From: QHXN01 sp032162705
GTDB taxonomy: Bacteria; Acidobacteriota; Blastocatellia; Pyrinomonadales; Pyrinomonadaceae
Length of the DNA stretch: 28,249 bases
NCBI GenBank assembly: GCA_032162705.1
Contig: JAVRON010000044.1
Span: 1-28,249, forward strand
Reading direction: 5' to 3'
In this document: positions 21,100 to 28,124 of the stretch, piece after piece
Layout of the letters: each line of letters begins with the position of its first letter
Numbering within the stretch: position 1 is the first letter of the stretch
Notes under the pieces: model-generated
What the model was told of the DNA's origin: nothing
Seen by the model: only the letters and a program-made list of their open reading frames with translations
Database searches by the model: none
Program-made: the position numbers and the translations under genes

Positions 21100-21445
21100 A
21101 TTTTTCCTTGTCCAGTGTCTGCCCGCTGCCCGAGGCGACACGCGCCTTCGAGCCGTCCGCGGCCACCTCATATCGCACGCGCGTGGCCTTGCCCGACGCG
21201 GGGTCGATGAGCTGGACGTTCGAGATGTCCACGTAAGCCTCTTTTTCGATGATGCCGCCCGGTCGGTTGGCGTTCGGGTTGGGGCGCTGGTGTCGCTTGA
21301 CGACGCCGACGCCCTCGACCTTGATCTTGCCTTCGCGCGGCTTCACATCAAGGACACGTCCACGCTTGCCGCGGTCGCGGCCCGCCATGACGATGACCTG
21401 ATCGCCCTTCTTAACTTTGACCCGCTTATTTCCAATCCCTGCCAT
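21098..21445 (-). CDS. rplX: 50S ribosomal protein L24
   Basis: 115 aa. The KOW motif region VKVKKGDQVIVMAGRDRGKRGRVLDV lies at about 8-33 and GVGVVKRHQRPNPN follows. L24 starts 50S assembly at the 5' end of 23S rRNA. The stop lies at the edge of a repeat arm, and only 3 nt separate it from rplN upstream, a normal operon spacing. Confidence 0.98.
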   Translation of the reverse strand: MAGIGNKRVKVKKGDQVIVMAGRDRGKRGRVLDVKPREGKIKVEGVGVVKRHQRPNPNANRPGGIIEKEAYVDISNVQLIDPASGKATRVRYEVAADGSKARVASGSGQTLDKEK

Positions 21446-21448
21446 CTC

Positions 21449-21823
21449 TCAAATCACCTCCGGCGCGAGCGAAACGATCTTCATGAAGTTGCGGTCGCGA
21501 AGCTCTCTGGCGACGGGCCCGAAGACGCGCGTCCCGATAGGCGTGTCGTCCGGCTTGATCAGCACGCACGCATTCTGGTCGAAGCGAATGTAGGTGCCGT
21601 CCTTGCGGCGCACCTCCTTGACCGTGCGGACGATGACGGCGTTATGCACCGTCCCCTTCTTCACCGCGCCGTCCGGTGCAGCTTCCTTGACCGTCACCTT
21701 GATCTTGTCGCCGAGGCTCGCGCGCGTCCGAATAGTCGAGCCGCCAATGGTCTGAATCATCTCGACGCGCCGCGCGCCCGAGTTGTCCGCCACGTCCAGC
21801 GACGTTTGCATCTGAATAGCCAT
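21449..21823 (-). CDS. rplN: 50S ribosomal protein L14
   Basis: 124 aa. Starts MAIQMQTSLDVADNSGARRVE and ends with FGPVARELRDRNFMKIVSLAPEVI, both typical. L14 is the docking site of RsfS, whose gene is also in this window. AAGGAG lies 7 nt before the ATG but within a small hairpin that could hide it. The gene opens the spc half of the cluster. Confidence 0.98.
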   Translation of the reverse strand: MAIQMQTSLDVADNSGARRVEMIQTIGGSTIRTRASLGDKIKVTVKEAAPDGAVKKGTVHNAVIVRTVKEVRRKDGTYIRFDQNACVLIKPDDTPIGTRVFGPVARELRDRNFMKIVSLAPEVI

Positions 21824-21828
21824 TTGCT

Positions 21829-21844
21829 CACTCCTTCAGGAGTG
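21829..21844 (-). promoter_or_regulatory. Hairpin covering the rplN Shine-Dalgarno
   Basis: CACTCC (21829-21834) and GGAGTG (21839-21844) form a perfect 6-bp stem with a 4-nt loop. In the mRNA the CCUGAAGGAG part includes the rplN ribosome binding site, so it would be closed when folded. It joins directly the outer end of a family A arm. Confidence 0.5.
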
Positions 21845-21919
21845 ATAAGTGATAAGTGATAAGTGATGAGAAAGAACTCGATGCCTTCTCTTATCACTCA
21901 TCACTTATCACTTATCACT
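21841..21919. repeat. Heptamer-arm hairpin 18 (family A), rpsQ/rplN gap
   Basis: Arms 21841-21874 and 21885-21919, units AGTGATA with single AGTGATG units in different positions in the two arms, 10-nt loop. The right arm overlaps the TAG stop of rpsQ by two bases. Confidence 0.94.
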
Positions 21920-22319
21920 ACTTTTCCGCCTTCTGAATGATCTCGACGACGCGCCAGCGCTTGTTGGCGGAGAGAGGTCGCGTCTCGGCGATACGAACCT
22001 TGTCGCCGGTGGTCGCGCCCTTCTCGTTGTGCGCCATGAACTTCGATGTGCGGCGGACGTAACGTCGGTACTTCGGATGCTTGACGAGGCGGTCAACCCT
22101 GACCACGCACGTCTTCTCCATCTTGTCCGACGACACGACGCCGATCTTCTCAGCACGGCGACCGCGCTTGCCCGCCTCAGTGCCCGCCGCATTACCCGCC
22201 TGCGCGTCAACGCCTGCGCCCACGGCCTGCGCCAAGGTCTGCCCCGACTCGGTAGTCTCGGCTGCCCCGGCTACGTCGGCTGCTGTCGTCGTCGCTTCTT
22301 CTTTAGTCTCTTCTGCCAT
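21918..22319 (-). CDS. rpsQ: 30S ribosomal protein S17 with 50-residue N-terminal extension
   Basis: 133 aa against about 85 in most bacteria. The S17 core runs from about residue 52: RGRRAEKIGVVSSDKMEKT region, KHPKYRRYVRRTSKFMAHNE and GDKVRIAETRPLSANKRWRV. The first 50 residues are Ala/Thr/Glu-rich, acidic and likely disordered. The long start is supported by GAGG 6 nt before the ATG at 22319. An acidic head on an rRNA-binding protein is unusual; function unknown. Gene order rpmC-rpsQ-rplN is standard. Confidence 0.96.
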   Translation of the reverse strand: MAEETKEEATTTAADVAGAAETTESGQTLAQAVGAGVDAQAGNAAGTEAGKRGRRAEKIGVVSSDKMEKTCVVRVDRLVKHPKYRRYVRRTSKFMAHNEKGATTGDKVRIAETRPLSANKRWRVVEIIQKAEK

Positions 22320-22330
22320 CTCAAACCTCA

Positions 22331-22401
22331 GTCAATGGTCAACGGTAAGTGGTGAATGGATAAAAGCAGTTTCTATTTACCATTGACCATTTACTATTTA
22401 C
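22331..22401. repeat. Heptamer-arm hairpin 19 (family E), rpmC/rpsQ gap
   Basis: Arms at about 22331-22365 and 22371-22401, units AATGGTC/AACGGTA/AATGGTA with several mismatches. The right arm overlaps the rpmC TAA stop; the left end touches the rpsQ Shine-Dalgarno. Confidence 0.82.
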
Positions 22402-22613
22402 TGCTTTGCCGTCTCCTGCTGCCGCTCGCGCATCATGGTCTGGACACGTGCGAGTGTCTTCTTCTCGCGGCGGACGGTCTTGACGGCGTCCACCTCGCCG
22501 AGCGCCAGCTTGAAGTTGAGGCGGAAGAGTGCTTCCTTGATCCGCTGTGCCTCGGCGCGCAGGTCTTCGTCAGACATGTTTCGCAGGCGCTCTAAATCTT
22601 CGTGTCTCTTCAT
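22398..22613 (-). CDS. rpmC: 50S ribosomal protein L29
   Basis: 71 aa, two-helix protein near the exit tunnel. LERLRNMSDEDLRAEAQRIKEALFRLNFKLA and VRREKKTLARVQTMMRERQ are typical. It starts 3 nt after rplP, so translation is coupled. The stop codon lies inside a repeat arm. Confidence 0.97.
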   Translation of the reverse strand: MKRHEDLERLRNMSDEDLRAEAQRIKEALFRLNFKLALGEVDAVKTVRREKKTLARVQTMMRERQQETAKQ

Positions 22614-22616
22614 AAA

Positions 22617-23045
22617 TTAAACCGCGCCCCCTTCCTGCTCCGACCGCGAGACGAACTTGCACTTGAGCGGTAGCTTCTGCGCGGCGAGGCGCATGGCCTC
22701 GCGCGCCATCTCTTCCGTCACGCCCTCGATCTCGTAGAGGATACGGCCCGGCTTCACCACCGCGACCCAGTGGTCGGGCGCGCCCTTGCCCTTGCCCATA
22801 CGCGTCTCGGCGGGCTTCTTCGTGATCGGCTTGTCGGGGAACATGCGAATCCAGATTTTGCCGCCGCGCTTGACGTGACGCGTCATCGCGATACGAGCGG
22901 CCTCGATCTGGCGGTCGGTAATCCACCCCGGCTCCAAAGTCTTCAGCCCGTACTCACCGAAGCTGATCGCGGAGCCGCGCGTCGCCACGCCCGTCATGCG
23001 CCCCTTCATCTGCTTCCGGTGCTTAACCTTCTTCGGCATCAACAT
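22617..23045 (-). CDS. rplP: 50S ribosomal protein L16
   Basis: 142 aa. MLMPKKVKHRKQMKGRM and the block WITDRQIEAARIAMTRHVKRGGKIWIRMFPDKPITKKPAETRMGKGKG identify L16, which helps position the A-site tRNA. I use the ATG at 23045 (GGAG 9 nt upstream); a second ATG two codons later is possible. Normal length. Confidence 0.98.
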   Translation of the reverse strand: MLMPKKVKHRKQMKGRMTGVATRGSAISFGEYGLKTLEPGWITDRQIEAARIAMTRHVKRGGKIWIRMFPDKPITKKPAETRMGKGKGAPDHWVAVVKPGRILYEIEGVTEEMAREAMRLAAQKLPLKCKFVSRSEQEGGAV

Positions 23046-23074
23046 GATGTTTCGCTCCGCTCAACAAAGGGAGT

Positions 23075-23134
23075 GGGGATTAGAGGCTAGAGGCTGGTTT
23101 TCAGTAGCCTCTAGACCCTAGTCTCCAGCCTCTA
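23075..23134. repeat. Heptamer-arm hairpin 20 (family B), rpsC/rplP gap
   Basis: Arms at about 23075-23096 and 23105-23127, units AGAGGCT and variants, about 17 of 21 paired, short loop. Further unpaired units (CTCTAGT) continue to the rpsC stop. Confidence 0.82.
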
Positions 23135-23138
23135 GTTT

Positions 23139-23942
23139 CTATCTTCCGCCACCACCGCCGCCGCCACGCGGGCCGCGTCCACCGGGGCCGCCGGGGCCAC
23201 GACCACGCGGGCGGTCGCCATCTTCACGGTCACGCCGGGGCCTGCGCCCGTCGCCGCGCTCGGGGCGTGGCTCGTTGATCGGGTCGGGCTGCGTGCCGCG
23301 AGCCATCGCCGCACGCGGGTCTAGAATCTCGCCGCGGTAAATCCAGCACTTGACGCCGATGACGCCGTAGGTCGTGTGCGCCTCGGCGAAGCCGTAGTCG
23401 ATGTCGGCGCGCAGTGTGTGCAGGGGGAGTCGCCCCTGCAAGTGCCACTCGGTGCGCGCGATCTCGGCTCCGTTCAGGCGGCCCGCGACCTTGACCTTGA
23501 TGCCCTGCCCGCCGAAGCGAAGCGTCTCTTCGACGGTCTTGCGCATGGCGCGGCGGAAGGCGATGCGCTTCTCAAGCTGCTGTGCGATCTTCTCGGCCTG
23601 AAGCTGCGCGTTCAACTCGGGCTTGTGAATCTCCTGAATGGAGACCAGGACTTCCTTGCCCGTACGTGCGGAGATGTCGGCCTTGAGCTTGTCGATCTCC
23701 GCACCTTTGCGCCCGATGATAATGCCGGGGCGCGAAGTGTAGATGATGAGCTTGAGGCGATTGGCCGCTCGCTCGACATCGACGTGCGAAACGCCCGCGC
23801 CCATGAAGCGGTTCTTCATCTGCGCCTTGAGCTTCAAGTCTTCAAGCAGGTAAGCGCCGTACTGCTTCTTCGCGAACCAGTGCGAATGCCAGTCCTTGTT
23901 GTAGCCGAGGCGAAATCCGTAAGGATGAACTTTCTGACCCAC
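23139..23942 (-). CDS. rpsC: 30S ribosomal protein S3 with Arg/Gly-rich tail
   Basis: 267 aa. The core spans about 1-215: MGQKVHPYGFRLGYNKDWHSHWF, the KH domain loop IIGRKG (75-80), and the C-terminal S3 domain ending GVIGVKCWIYRGEIL. The remaining 52 residues are an Arg/Asp/Pro/Gly-rich, RGG-like tail that finishes in seven glycines and Arg. Short tails occur in other S3 proteins, but this one is long and very simple in composition. The start is GTG with AGGAG 6 nt upstream. S3 lines the mRNA entry tunnel, so the tail would be near incoming mRNA. Confidence 0.98.
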   Translation of the reverse strand: MGQKVHPYGFRLGYNKDWHSHWFAKKQYGAYLLEDLKLKAQMKNRFMGAGVSHVDVERAANRLKLIIYTSRPGIIIGRKGAEIDKLKADISARTGKEVLVSIQEIHKPELNAQLQAEKIAQQLEKRIAFRRAMRKTVEETLRFGGQGIKVKVAGRLNGAEIARTEWHLQGRLPLHTLRADIDYGFAEAHTTYGVIGVKCWIYRGEILDPRAAMARGTQPDPINEPRPERGDGRRPRRDREDGDRPRGRGPGGPGGRGPRGGGGGGGR

Positions 23943-23959
23943 AATCTTCTCCTGAGCTG

Positions 23960-24547
23960 CTATTCCTGAGCCGCGGACTCTTCAGTCTTTGACTCTTCCG
24001 CCGGAGCCGCTTCCGCCTTTTTGGAAGCGCGCTTCGTCGTCGTCTTCTCCGCGGCGGCGTCGCCCGCTGCCACGACCTTCTTCGCGCCGCCCTTGCGCGG
24101 CGAAGCGGGCTTAGCGTCTGCAACCTTCGCCGCCGCCGTAGCGGGCTTCGAGCCTTTCTTGCCCTTCGTCTTACCCGCGACCTGCTCTTCGCTGCCGTCG
24201 GTCGCGACCTGCACGGTCACGTGGCAGAAGTGGCGCTGCTCGCGATAGGCGCGGCCCTGCGGGGCGGGGCGCACGCGGCGTCGGTTCTTGGTGGGCCCGA
24301 TATTGACGAAGCACGCCTTGACGACGAGATCATCCGGGTCAACCGCGACGTTCTGCCGCTCGGCGGTCTCGGTCGCGTTGGCGATGGCCGAGCGCAGGCA
24401 CTTCTCGATGGCGTCGGCGGCGCGCTTGTTCGTGAACTGAAGGATCGCCAGCGCCTCGCCCACGCGCTTGCCGCGAATCATGTCAACCACGAGCCGCGCC
24501 TTCTGCGCCGACCCGCGTAAATACTTTGCACTCGCTATCGCTTCCAT
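23960..24547 (-). CDS. rplV: 50S ribosomal protein L22 with long Lys/Ala tail
   Basis: 195 aa against about 110-115 normally. The core (1-119) has MEAIASAKYLRGSAQKARLV and the loop GPTKNRRRVRPAPQGRAYRE, which reaches the exit tunnel and is the region of macrolide resistance changes in other species; it looks wild-type. Residues 120-195 are a Lys/Ala/Glu-rich tail resembling histone-like or low-complexity segments. The gap to rpsC is only 17 nt. Confidence 0.97.
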   Translation of the reverse strand: MEAIASAKYLRGSAQKARLVVDMIRGKRVGEALAILQFTNKRAADAIEKCLRSAIANATETAERQNVAVDPDDLVVKACFVNIGPTKNRRRVRPAPQGRAYREQRHFCHVTVQVATDGSEEQVAGKTKGKKGSKPATAAAKVADAKPASPRKGGAKKVVAAGDAAAEKTTTKRASKKAEAAPAEESKTEESAAQE

Positions 24548-24559
24548 GACTTAACCTCG

Positions 24560-24649
24560 GTGATAAGTGATGAGTGATAAGTGATAAGAAAGAACATCAA
24601 CAGCAGCTTTTTCTTATCACTTATCACTCATCACTTATCACTTATCACT
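24560..24649. repeat. Heptamer-arm hairpin 21 (family A), rpsS/rplV gap
   Basis: Perfect 32-bp arms (24560-24591 and 24610-24641) with an 18-nt loop, units AGTGATA/AGTGATG. The right side has one extra heptamer (24642-24648) reaching the rpsS TAG stop. It is the best family A example. Confidence 0.95.
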
Positions 24650-24941
24650 ATCTCGCCGGCTTCGACGACTTCTCCGCCTTCGTGCCCGCGTGCCCCTTGA
24701 AGGTTCGCGTCGGGGCGAACTCGCCGAGCTTGTGGCCGACCATGTTCTCCGTCACATAGACGGGGATGTGGCGCTTGCCGTTGTGGACGCCGAAGGTCAG
24801 GCCGACGAAGTCGGGCGTGATGGTCGAGCGTCGCGACCAGGTCTTGATCGCGGGCGGGCGGTTCGCGCCCTGCCGAACATCCTCGACCTTCTTCTCCAAG
24901 TGCCTGTCGATGAACGGGCCTTTTTTGACTGAACGTGCCAT
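24648..24941 (-). CDS. rpsS: 30S ribosomal protein S19
   Basis: 97 aa. MARSVKKGPFIDRHLEKKVE, KTWSRRSTITPDFVGLTFGVHNGKRHIPVYVTENMVGHKLGEFAPTRTFKGH identify S19 in the 30S head. Normal length with a short Lys/Ser tail. The stop TAG overlaps the outer edge of hairpin 21. Confidence 0.98.
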   Translation of the reverse strand: MARSVKKGPFIDRHLEKKVEDVRQGANRPPAIKTWSRRSTITPDFVGLTFGVHNGKRHIPVYVTENMVGHKLGEFAPTRTFKGHAGTKAEKSSKPAR

Positions 24942-24962
24942 TGCGTTTCGCTTCGCTCCACT

Positions 24963-25034
24963 TAGAGGCTAGGGACTAGAGATTAGGGGCTTGTAAGAAG
25001 TTGTTTTTAACTAGCCTCTAGTCCCCAGCCTCTA
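24963..25034. repeat. Heptamer-arm hairpin 22 (family B), rplB/rpsS gap
   Basis: Arms 24963-24986 and 25011-25034, units AGAGGCT/AGGGACT, 21 of 24 paired, 24-nt loop. Confidence 0.88.
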
Positions 25035-25046
25035 GCCGCTGTTTAC

Positions 25047-25877
25047 TTAACTCTTTCTCCGGTCGCGCACGATCATGTTCGTGGTGCGTTTGTTCTTGCG
25101 CGTCTTGTAGCCGCGCGTCGGCTGGCCCCAGGGCGTCACAGGGTGACGACCGCCGGAGGTCTTGCCTTCGCCGCCGCCGTGCGGGTGGTCAACCGGATTC
25201 ATCGCGACGCCGCGGACGTGCGGACGGATGCCGTGCCAGCGCGAGCGTCCGGCCTTACCGTAAGAGACGTTCTCGTGCTCGACGTTGCCGACCTGGCCCA
25301 CGGTCGCGTAGCAGACGACGGGGACGCGGCGCACTTCGCCCGAAGGCATGCGTACCTGCGCGTGGTCGCCTTCCTTTGCGACGAGCTGCGCGAAGCCGCC
25401 CGCGGAGCGCACCAACTGTCCGCCCTTGCCCGGTCGCAGCTCGATGTTGTGAATCTGCGTTCCCAAAGGGATGTTGCGAATCGGCAGAGCGTTACCGGGC
25501 AGGATGTCCGCCTCGGGGCCGCTCATCACAGTCTTGCCGACTTCGATTCCGGCGGGCGCGATGATGTAGCGCTTCTCGCCGTCGAGGTATGTGACGAGCG
25601 CGATGTGCGCCGAGCGGTTCGGGTCATACTCGATCTGCGTGATGCGTCCGGGCACGCCCGTCTTGTTTCGCTTGAAATCAACGATGCGGTAGAAACGCTT
25701 GTGCCCGCCGCCGCGACGACGCACGGTGATGTGACCGTCGTTGTTGCGCCCCGAAATGCGCGTCTTCGGCTCCAGCAGCGACTTCTCGGGCCTCGCGCCC
25801 GGCGTCAATTCGTCGCGCGTCAGATACGTCTGGTAGCGCCGCGACGGCGATGTCGGTGTCAGTTTCTTGATGCCCAT
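25047..25877 (-). CDS. rplB: 50S ribosomal protein L2
   Basis: 276 aa, typical length. Signature parts: GRNNDGHITVRRRGGGHKRFYR, the peptidyl transferase-proximal VRGVAMNPVDHPHGGGEGKT (with the conserved histidine) and the C-terminal basic tail. L2 is essential for subunit association. Standard position between rplW and rpsS. Confidence 0.99.
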   Translation of the reverse strand: MGIKKLTPTSPSRRYQTYLTRDELTPGARPEKSLLEPKTRISGRNNDGHITVRRRGGGHKRFYRIVDFKRNKTGVPGRITQIEYDPNRSAHIALVTYLDGEKRYIIAPAGIEVGKTVMSGPEADILPGNALPIRNIPLGTQIHNIELRPGKGGQLVRSAGGFAQLVAKEGDHAQVRMPSGEVRRVPVVCYATVGQVGNVEHENVSYGKAGRSRWHGIRPHVRGVAMNPVDHPHGGGEGKTSGGRHPVTPWGQPTRGYKTRKNKRTTNMIVRDRRKS

Positions 25878-25885
25878 AGCTTTTT

Positions 25886-25949
25886 AGAGGCTAGTTGCTA
25901 GAGGCTAAGGGCTAGTTACAAGTCTCCAGCCACTAGTCTCTAGTCTCTG
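25886..25949. repeat. Heptamer-arm hairpin 23 (family B), rplW/rplB gap
   Basis: Arms at about 25886-25913 and 25921-25949, units AGAGGCT/AGAGACT/GGAGACT with several mismatches and a short loop. It ends 3 nt from the rplW stop. Confidence 0.82.
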
Positions 25950-25952
25950 TCC

Positions 25953-26258
25953 TTAGATATTCTCGCCGTAGTCGAACGGCGCTTGCCCCGCCTTGAGCGT
26001 GACGTAGGCCTTCTTCCAGGAGGGCTTGCGCCCCTCGAAGCGGCCCCGGCGTGCCTTCTTGCCCATGTAGTTGATGGTACGCACCGCGTCCACCTGGACG
26101 CTGAAGATGCGCTCGACCGCCGACTTGATCTCCGGCTTCGTGGCGTTGCGGTCAACGCGGAAGGTCAGCAGTTGACGACCGTCCTGCGATTCCTCTTTGG
26201 CGACGAGCGCCTTCTCCGTGATGACCGGCGCTTTGATGACATCCCAGATCGTTCTCAT
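25953..26258 (-). CDS. rplW: 50S ribosomal protein L23
   Basis: 101 aa. DVIKAPVITEKALVAKEE, FRVDRNATKPEIKSAVERIF and the FEGRKPSWKKAYVTLK block are typical. L23 forms the docking site for trigger factor and SRP at the exit tunnel. A 6-nt gap to rplD means coupled translation; no repeat has inserted there. Confidence 0.98.
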   Translation of the reverse strand: MRTIWDVIKAPVITEKALVAKEESQDGRQLLTFRVDRNATKPEIKSAVERIFSVQVDAVRTINYMGKKARRGRFEGRKPSWKKAYVTLKAGQAPFDYGENI

Positions 26259-26264
26259 CTCTCT

Positions 26265-26963
26265 TTACGCCGCCTCCTCTTCCTGCGTGCTCTCGCCCTC
26301 GGCGTCTTCAGTCGCCTCGCCGGCGATGCCCGCCTTCTTCGGGTCGAGCTGCGCCTGCAATGCTTCGGCAGCCGCGCGCGTCAGGACGAGCTTCTCGTGA
26401 TAGAGCACGTCGTAGATATTGACGCCCGCAGCGCCCACGACCTTCGCGCCCTTCACGTTGCGCGAGGCGAGCAGGAGATTGTCGTTGTCAATCGTATCGA
26501 CGACGAGAGTCTTCCCCTCGAACCCGAGCGCGGCCATCGCCCCGATGAAACCCTTCGTCTTGGGCCCGTCCAGCGCCAACGCATCGACGACGACGAGATT
26601 GCCCTCGCGCAGACGCTCGGAGAGTGCCGAGCGCAACGCGCCGCGGCGCATCTTCTTCGGCAGGGGCTGCGACCAGTCGCGCGCCTGCGGCCCGTGGACG
26701 TTGCCGCCGCCCTTCCACAGAGGCGAGCGGATCGAGGCGATGCGCGCACGCCCCGTGCCCTTCTGCTTCCAGAGCTTCTTGCCCGAGCCGGAAACATCTC
26801 CGCGCGTCTTCGTCCCCACGGTTCCCTGCCTGGCTCCCGCGAGATAGGCTTTGACGGCGGCGTGAATCAGCGCCTCGTTCAGCTCCGCGCCGAAGACGGC
26901 GTCCGAGAGTTCGACATCGCCGACCTCTTCGTTCTTCAGGTTGCGCACCTTAACGGTAGGCAT
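26265..26963 (-). CDS. rplD: 50S ribosomal protein L4
   Basis: 232 aa. Conserved tunnel loop: GARQGTVGTKTRGDVSGSGKKLWKQKGTGRARIASIRSPLWKGGG; then GPQARDWSQPLPKKMRRGALRSALS. An acidic tail of about 15 residues (ATEDAEGESTQEEEAA) follows the core. In E. coli L4 represses the S10 operon; no such leader was found here, since rpsJ is close behind tuf. Confidence 0.98.
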   Translation of the reverse strand: MPTVKVRNLKNEEVGDVELSDAVFGAELNEALIHAAVKAYLAGARQGTVGTKTRGDVSGSGKKLWKQKGTGRARIASIRSPLWKGGGNVHGPQARDWSQPLPKKMRRGALRSALSERLREGNLVVVDALALDGPKTKGFIGAMAALGFEGKTLVVDTIDNDNLLLASRNVKGAKVVGAAGVNIYDVLYHEKLVLTRAAAEALQAQLDPKKAGIAGEATEDAEGESTQEEEAA

Positions 26964-26974
26964 AATTTAACTCC

Positions 26975-27046
26975 AGTGATAAGTGATGAGTGATGAGCGA
27001 TAAGTGAAGGCTTTTTCTCATCACTTATTACTCATCACTTATCACT
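26975..27046. repeat. Heptamer-arm hairpin 24 (family A), rplC/rplD gap
   Basis: Arms 26975-27003 and 27018-27046, units AGTGATA/AGTGATG, 25 of 29 paired or better, 14-nt loop. The right arm overlaps the TAG stop of rplC by two bases. Confidence 0.93.
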
Positions 27047-27695
27047 ACTTTGCTGCCTTGCGGACGAGAACCACTGTGCCGTTCGCGCCGGGCACGGCCC
27101 CGCGAATCATCAGCAGGTTGTTCTCCACATCCACGCGCGCCACGGTCAGTCCCTTGACGGTGATGCGTTTGTCGCCCATGTGACCCGAAGAGCGCGTGCC
27201 CTTGATGACGCGCGAAGGGTATGCCGACTGGCCGATTGAACCCGGCTTGCGCACGTTCATCGAGCCGTGACTTTCGGGGCCGCGGCTGAAGTGGTGACGC
27301 TTAATCGTGCCTTGAAAGCCGCGCCCCTTCGACTTGCCCACGACCTCAATCGCGTCGCCCTCGGCGAACTGATCGACGAGAATCTTGTCGCCGACGTTCA
27401 CTTCCGTGCCGTTCGCGTCTTCCACTCGAAACTCCTTGAGCACGCGCGTCGGGGGCACGCCTGCGCCGGTCTTCTCGAAGTGGCCGCGCATCGGCTTCGT
27501 CACGTTCTTCGGCTTCACGGGCCGTTCTTCGACAAAGCCCAACTGGACGGCGTCGTAGCCGTCCTTCCCGGCGGCAGACTTCTTCTGCACGACGACGCAA
27601 GGCCCCGCCTTGACGACGGTCACAGGCGTAACCGTTCCATCCGCGGCGAACAACTGCGTCATGCCGACTTTCTTACCGATGATTCCGTTAATCAT
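27045..27695 (-). CDS. rplC: 50S ribosomal protein L3
   Basis: 216 aa. MINGIIGKKVGMTQLF at the N-terminus, and the signature GFQGTIKRHHFSRGPESHGSMNVRKPGSIGQSAYPSRVIKG are diagnostic. It begins the 50S assembly and lies near the peptidyl transferase centre. I use the ATG at 27695 (GAGG 6 nt upstream); a GTG one codon earlier is only 3 nt from the same signal. Confidence 0.98.
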   Translation of the reverse strand: MINGIIGKKVGMTQLFAADGTVTPVTVVKAGPCVVVQKKSAAGKDGYDAVQLGFVEERPVKPKNVTKPMRGHFEKTGAGVPPTRVLKEFRVEDANGTEVNVGDKILVDQFAEGDAIEVVGKSKGRGFQGTIKRHHFSRGPESHGSMNVRKPGSIGQSAYPSRVIKGTRSSGHMGDKRITVKGLTVARVDVENNLLMIRGAVPGANGTVVLVRKAAK

Positions 27696-27704
27696 CACTA
27701 ACCT

Positions 27705-27778
27705 CAGTGATAAGTGATAGGTGATAAGTGACGAGACAAGATAAGTTCTTATTACTTATCACTCATCCCTTATCACTG
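27705..27778. repeat. Heptamer-arm hairpin 25 (family A), rpsJ/rplC gap
   Basis: Arms 27705-27736 and 27746-27778, units AGTGATA/GGTGATA/AGGGATG, about 25 of 32 paired, 9-nt loop. It starts 3 nt after the rpsJ stop and ends at the rplC Shine-Dalgarno. Confidence 0.92.
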
Positions 27779-27781
27779 CAT

Positions 27782-28105
<324 letters not shown>

Positions 28106-28124
28106 AGCTTTTAGCCTTCAGCAA

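Noticed and set aside
25983..26993. 336-codon plus-strand open frame opposite rplW-rplD
   Set aside because: Antisense to two certain ribosomal protein genes, runs through both and ends in a repeat arm; a composition artefact of high GC.
2371..27778. Heptamer hairpins as classical rho-independent terminators
   Set aside because: They occur between almost all genes of operons that must be co-transcribed, most have no U-tract after the stem, and several are AU-rich rather than GC-rich.
2371..27778. Repeats as a CRISPR array or as insertion sequences
   Set aside because: No regular spacer-repeat pattern, no cas genes, no transposase, and loops are not conserved between copies. REP/RAYT elements were also considered, but the arms are tandem heptamers without the usual GTAG-type head.
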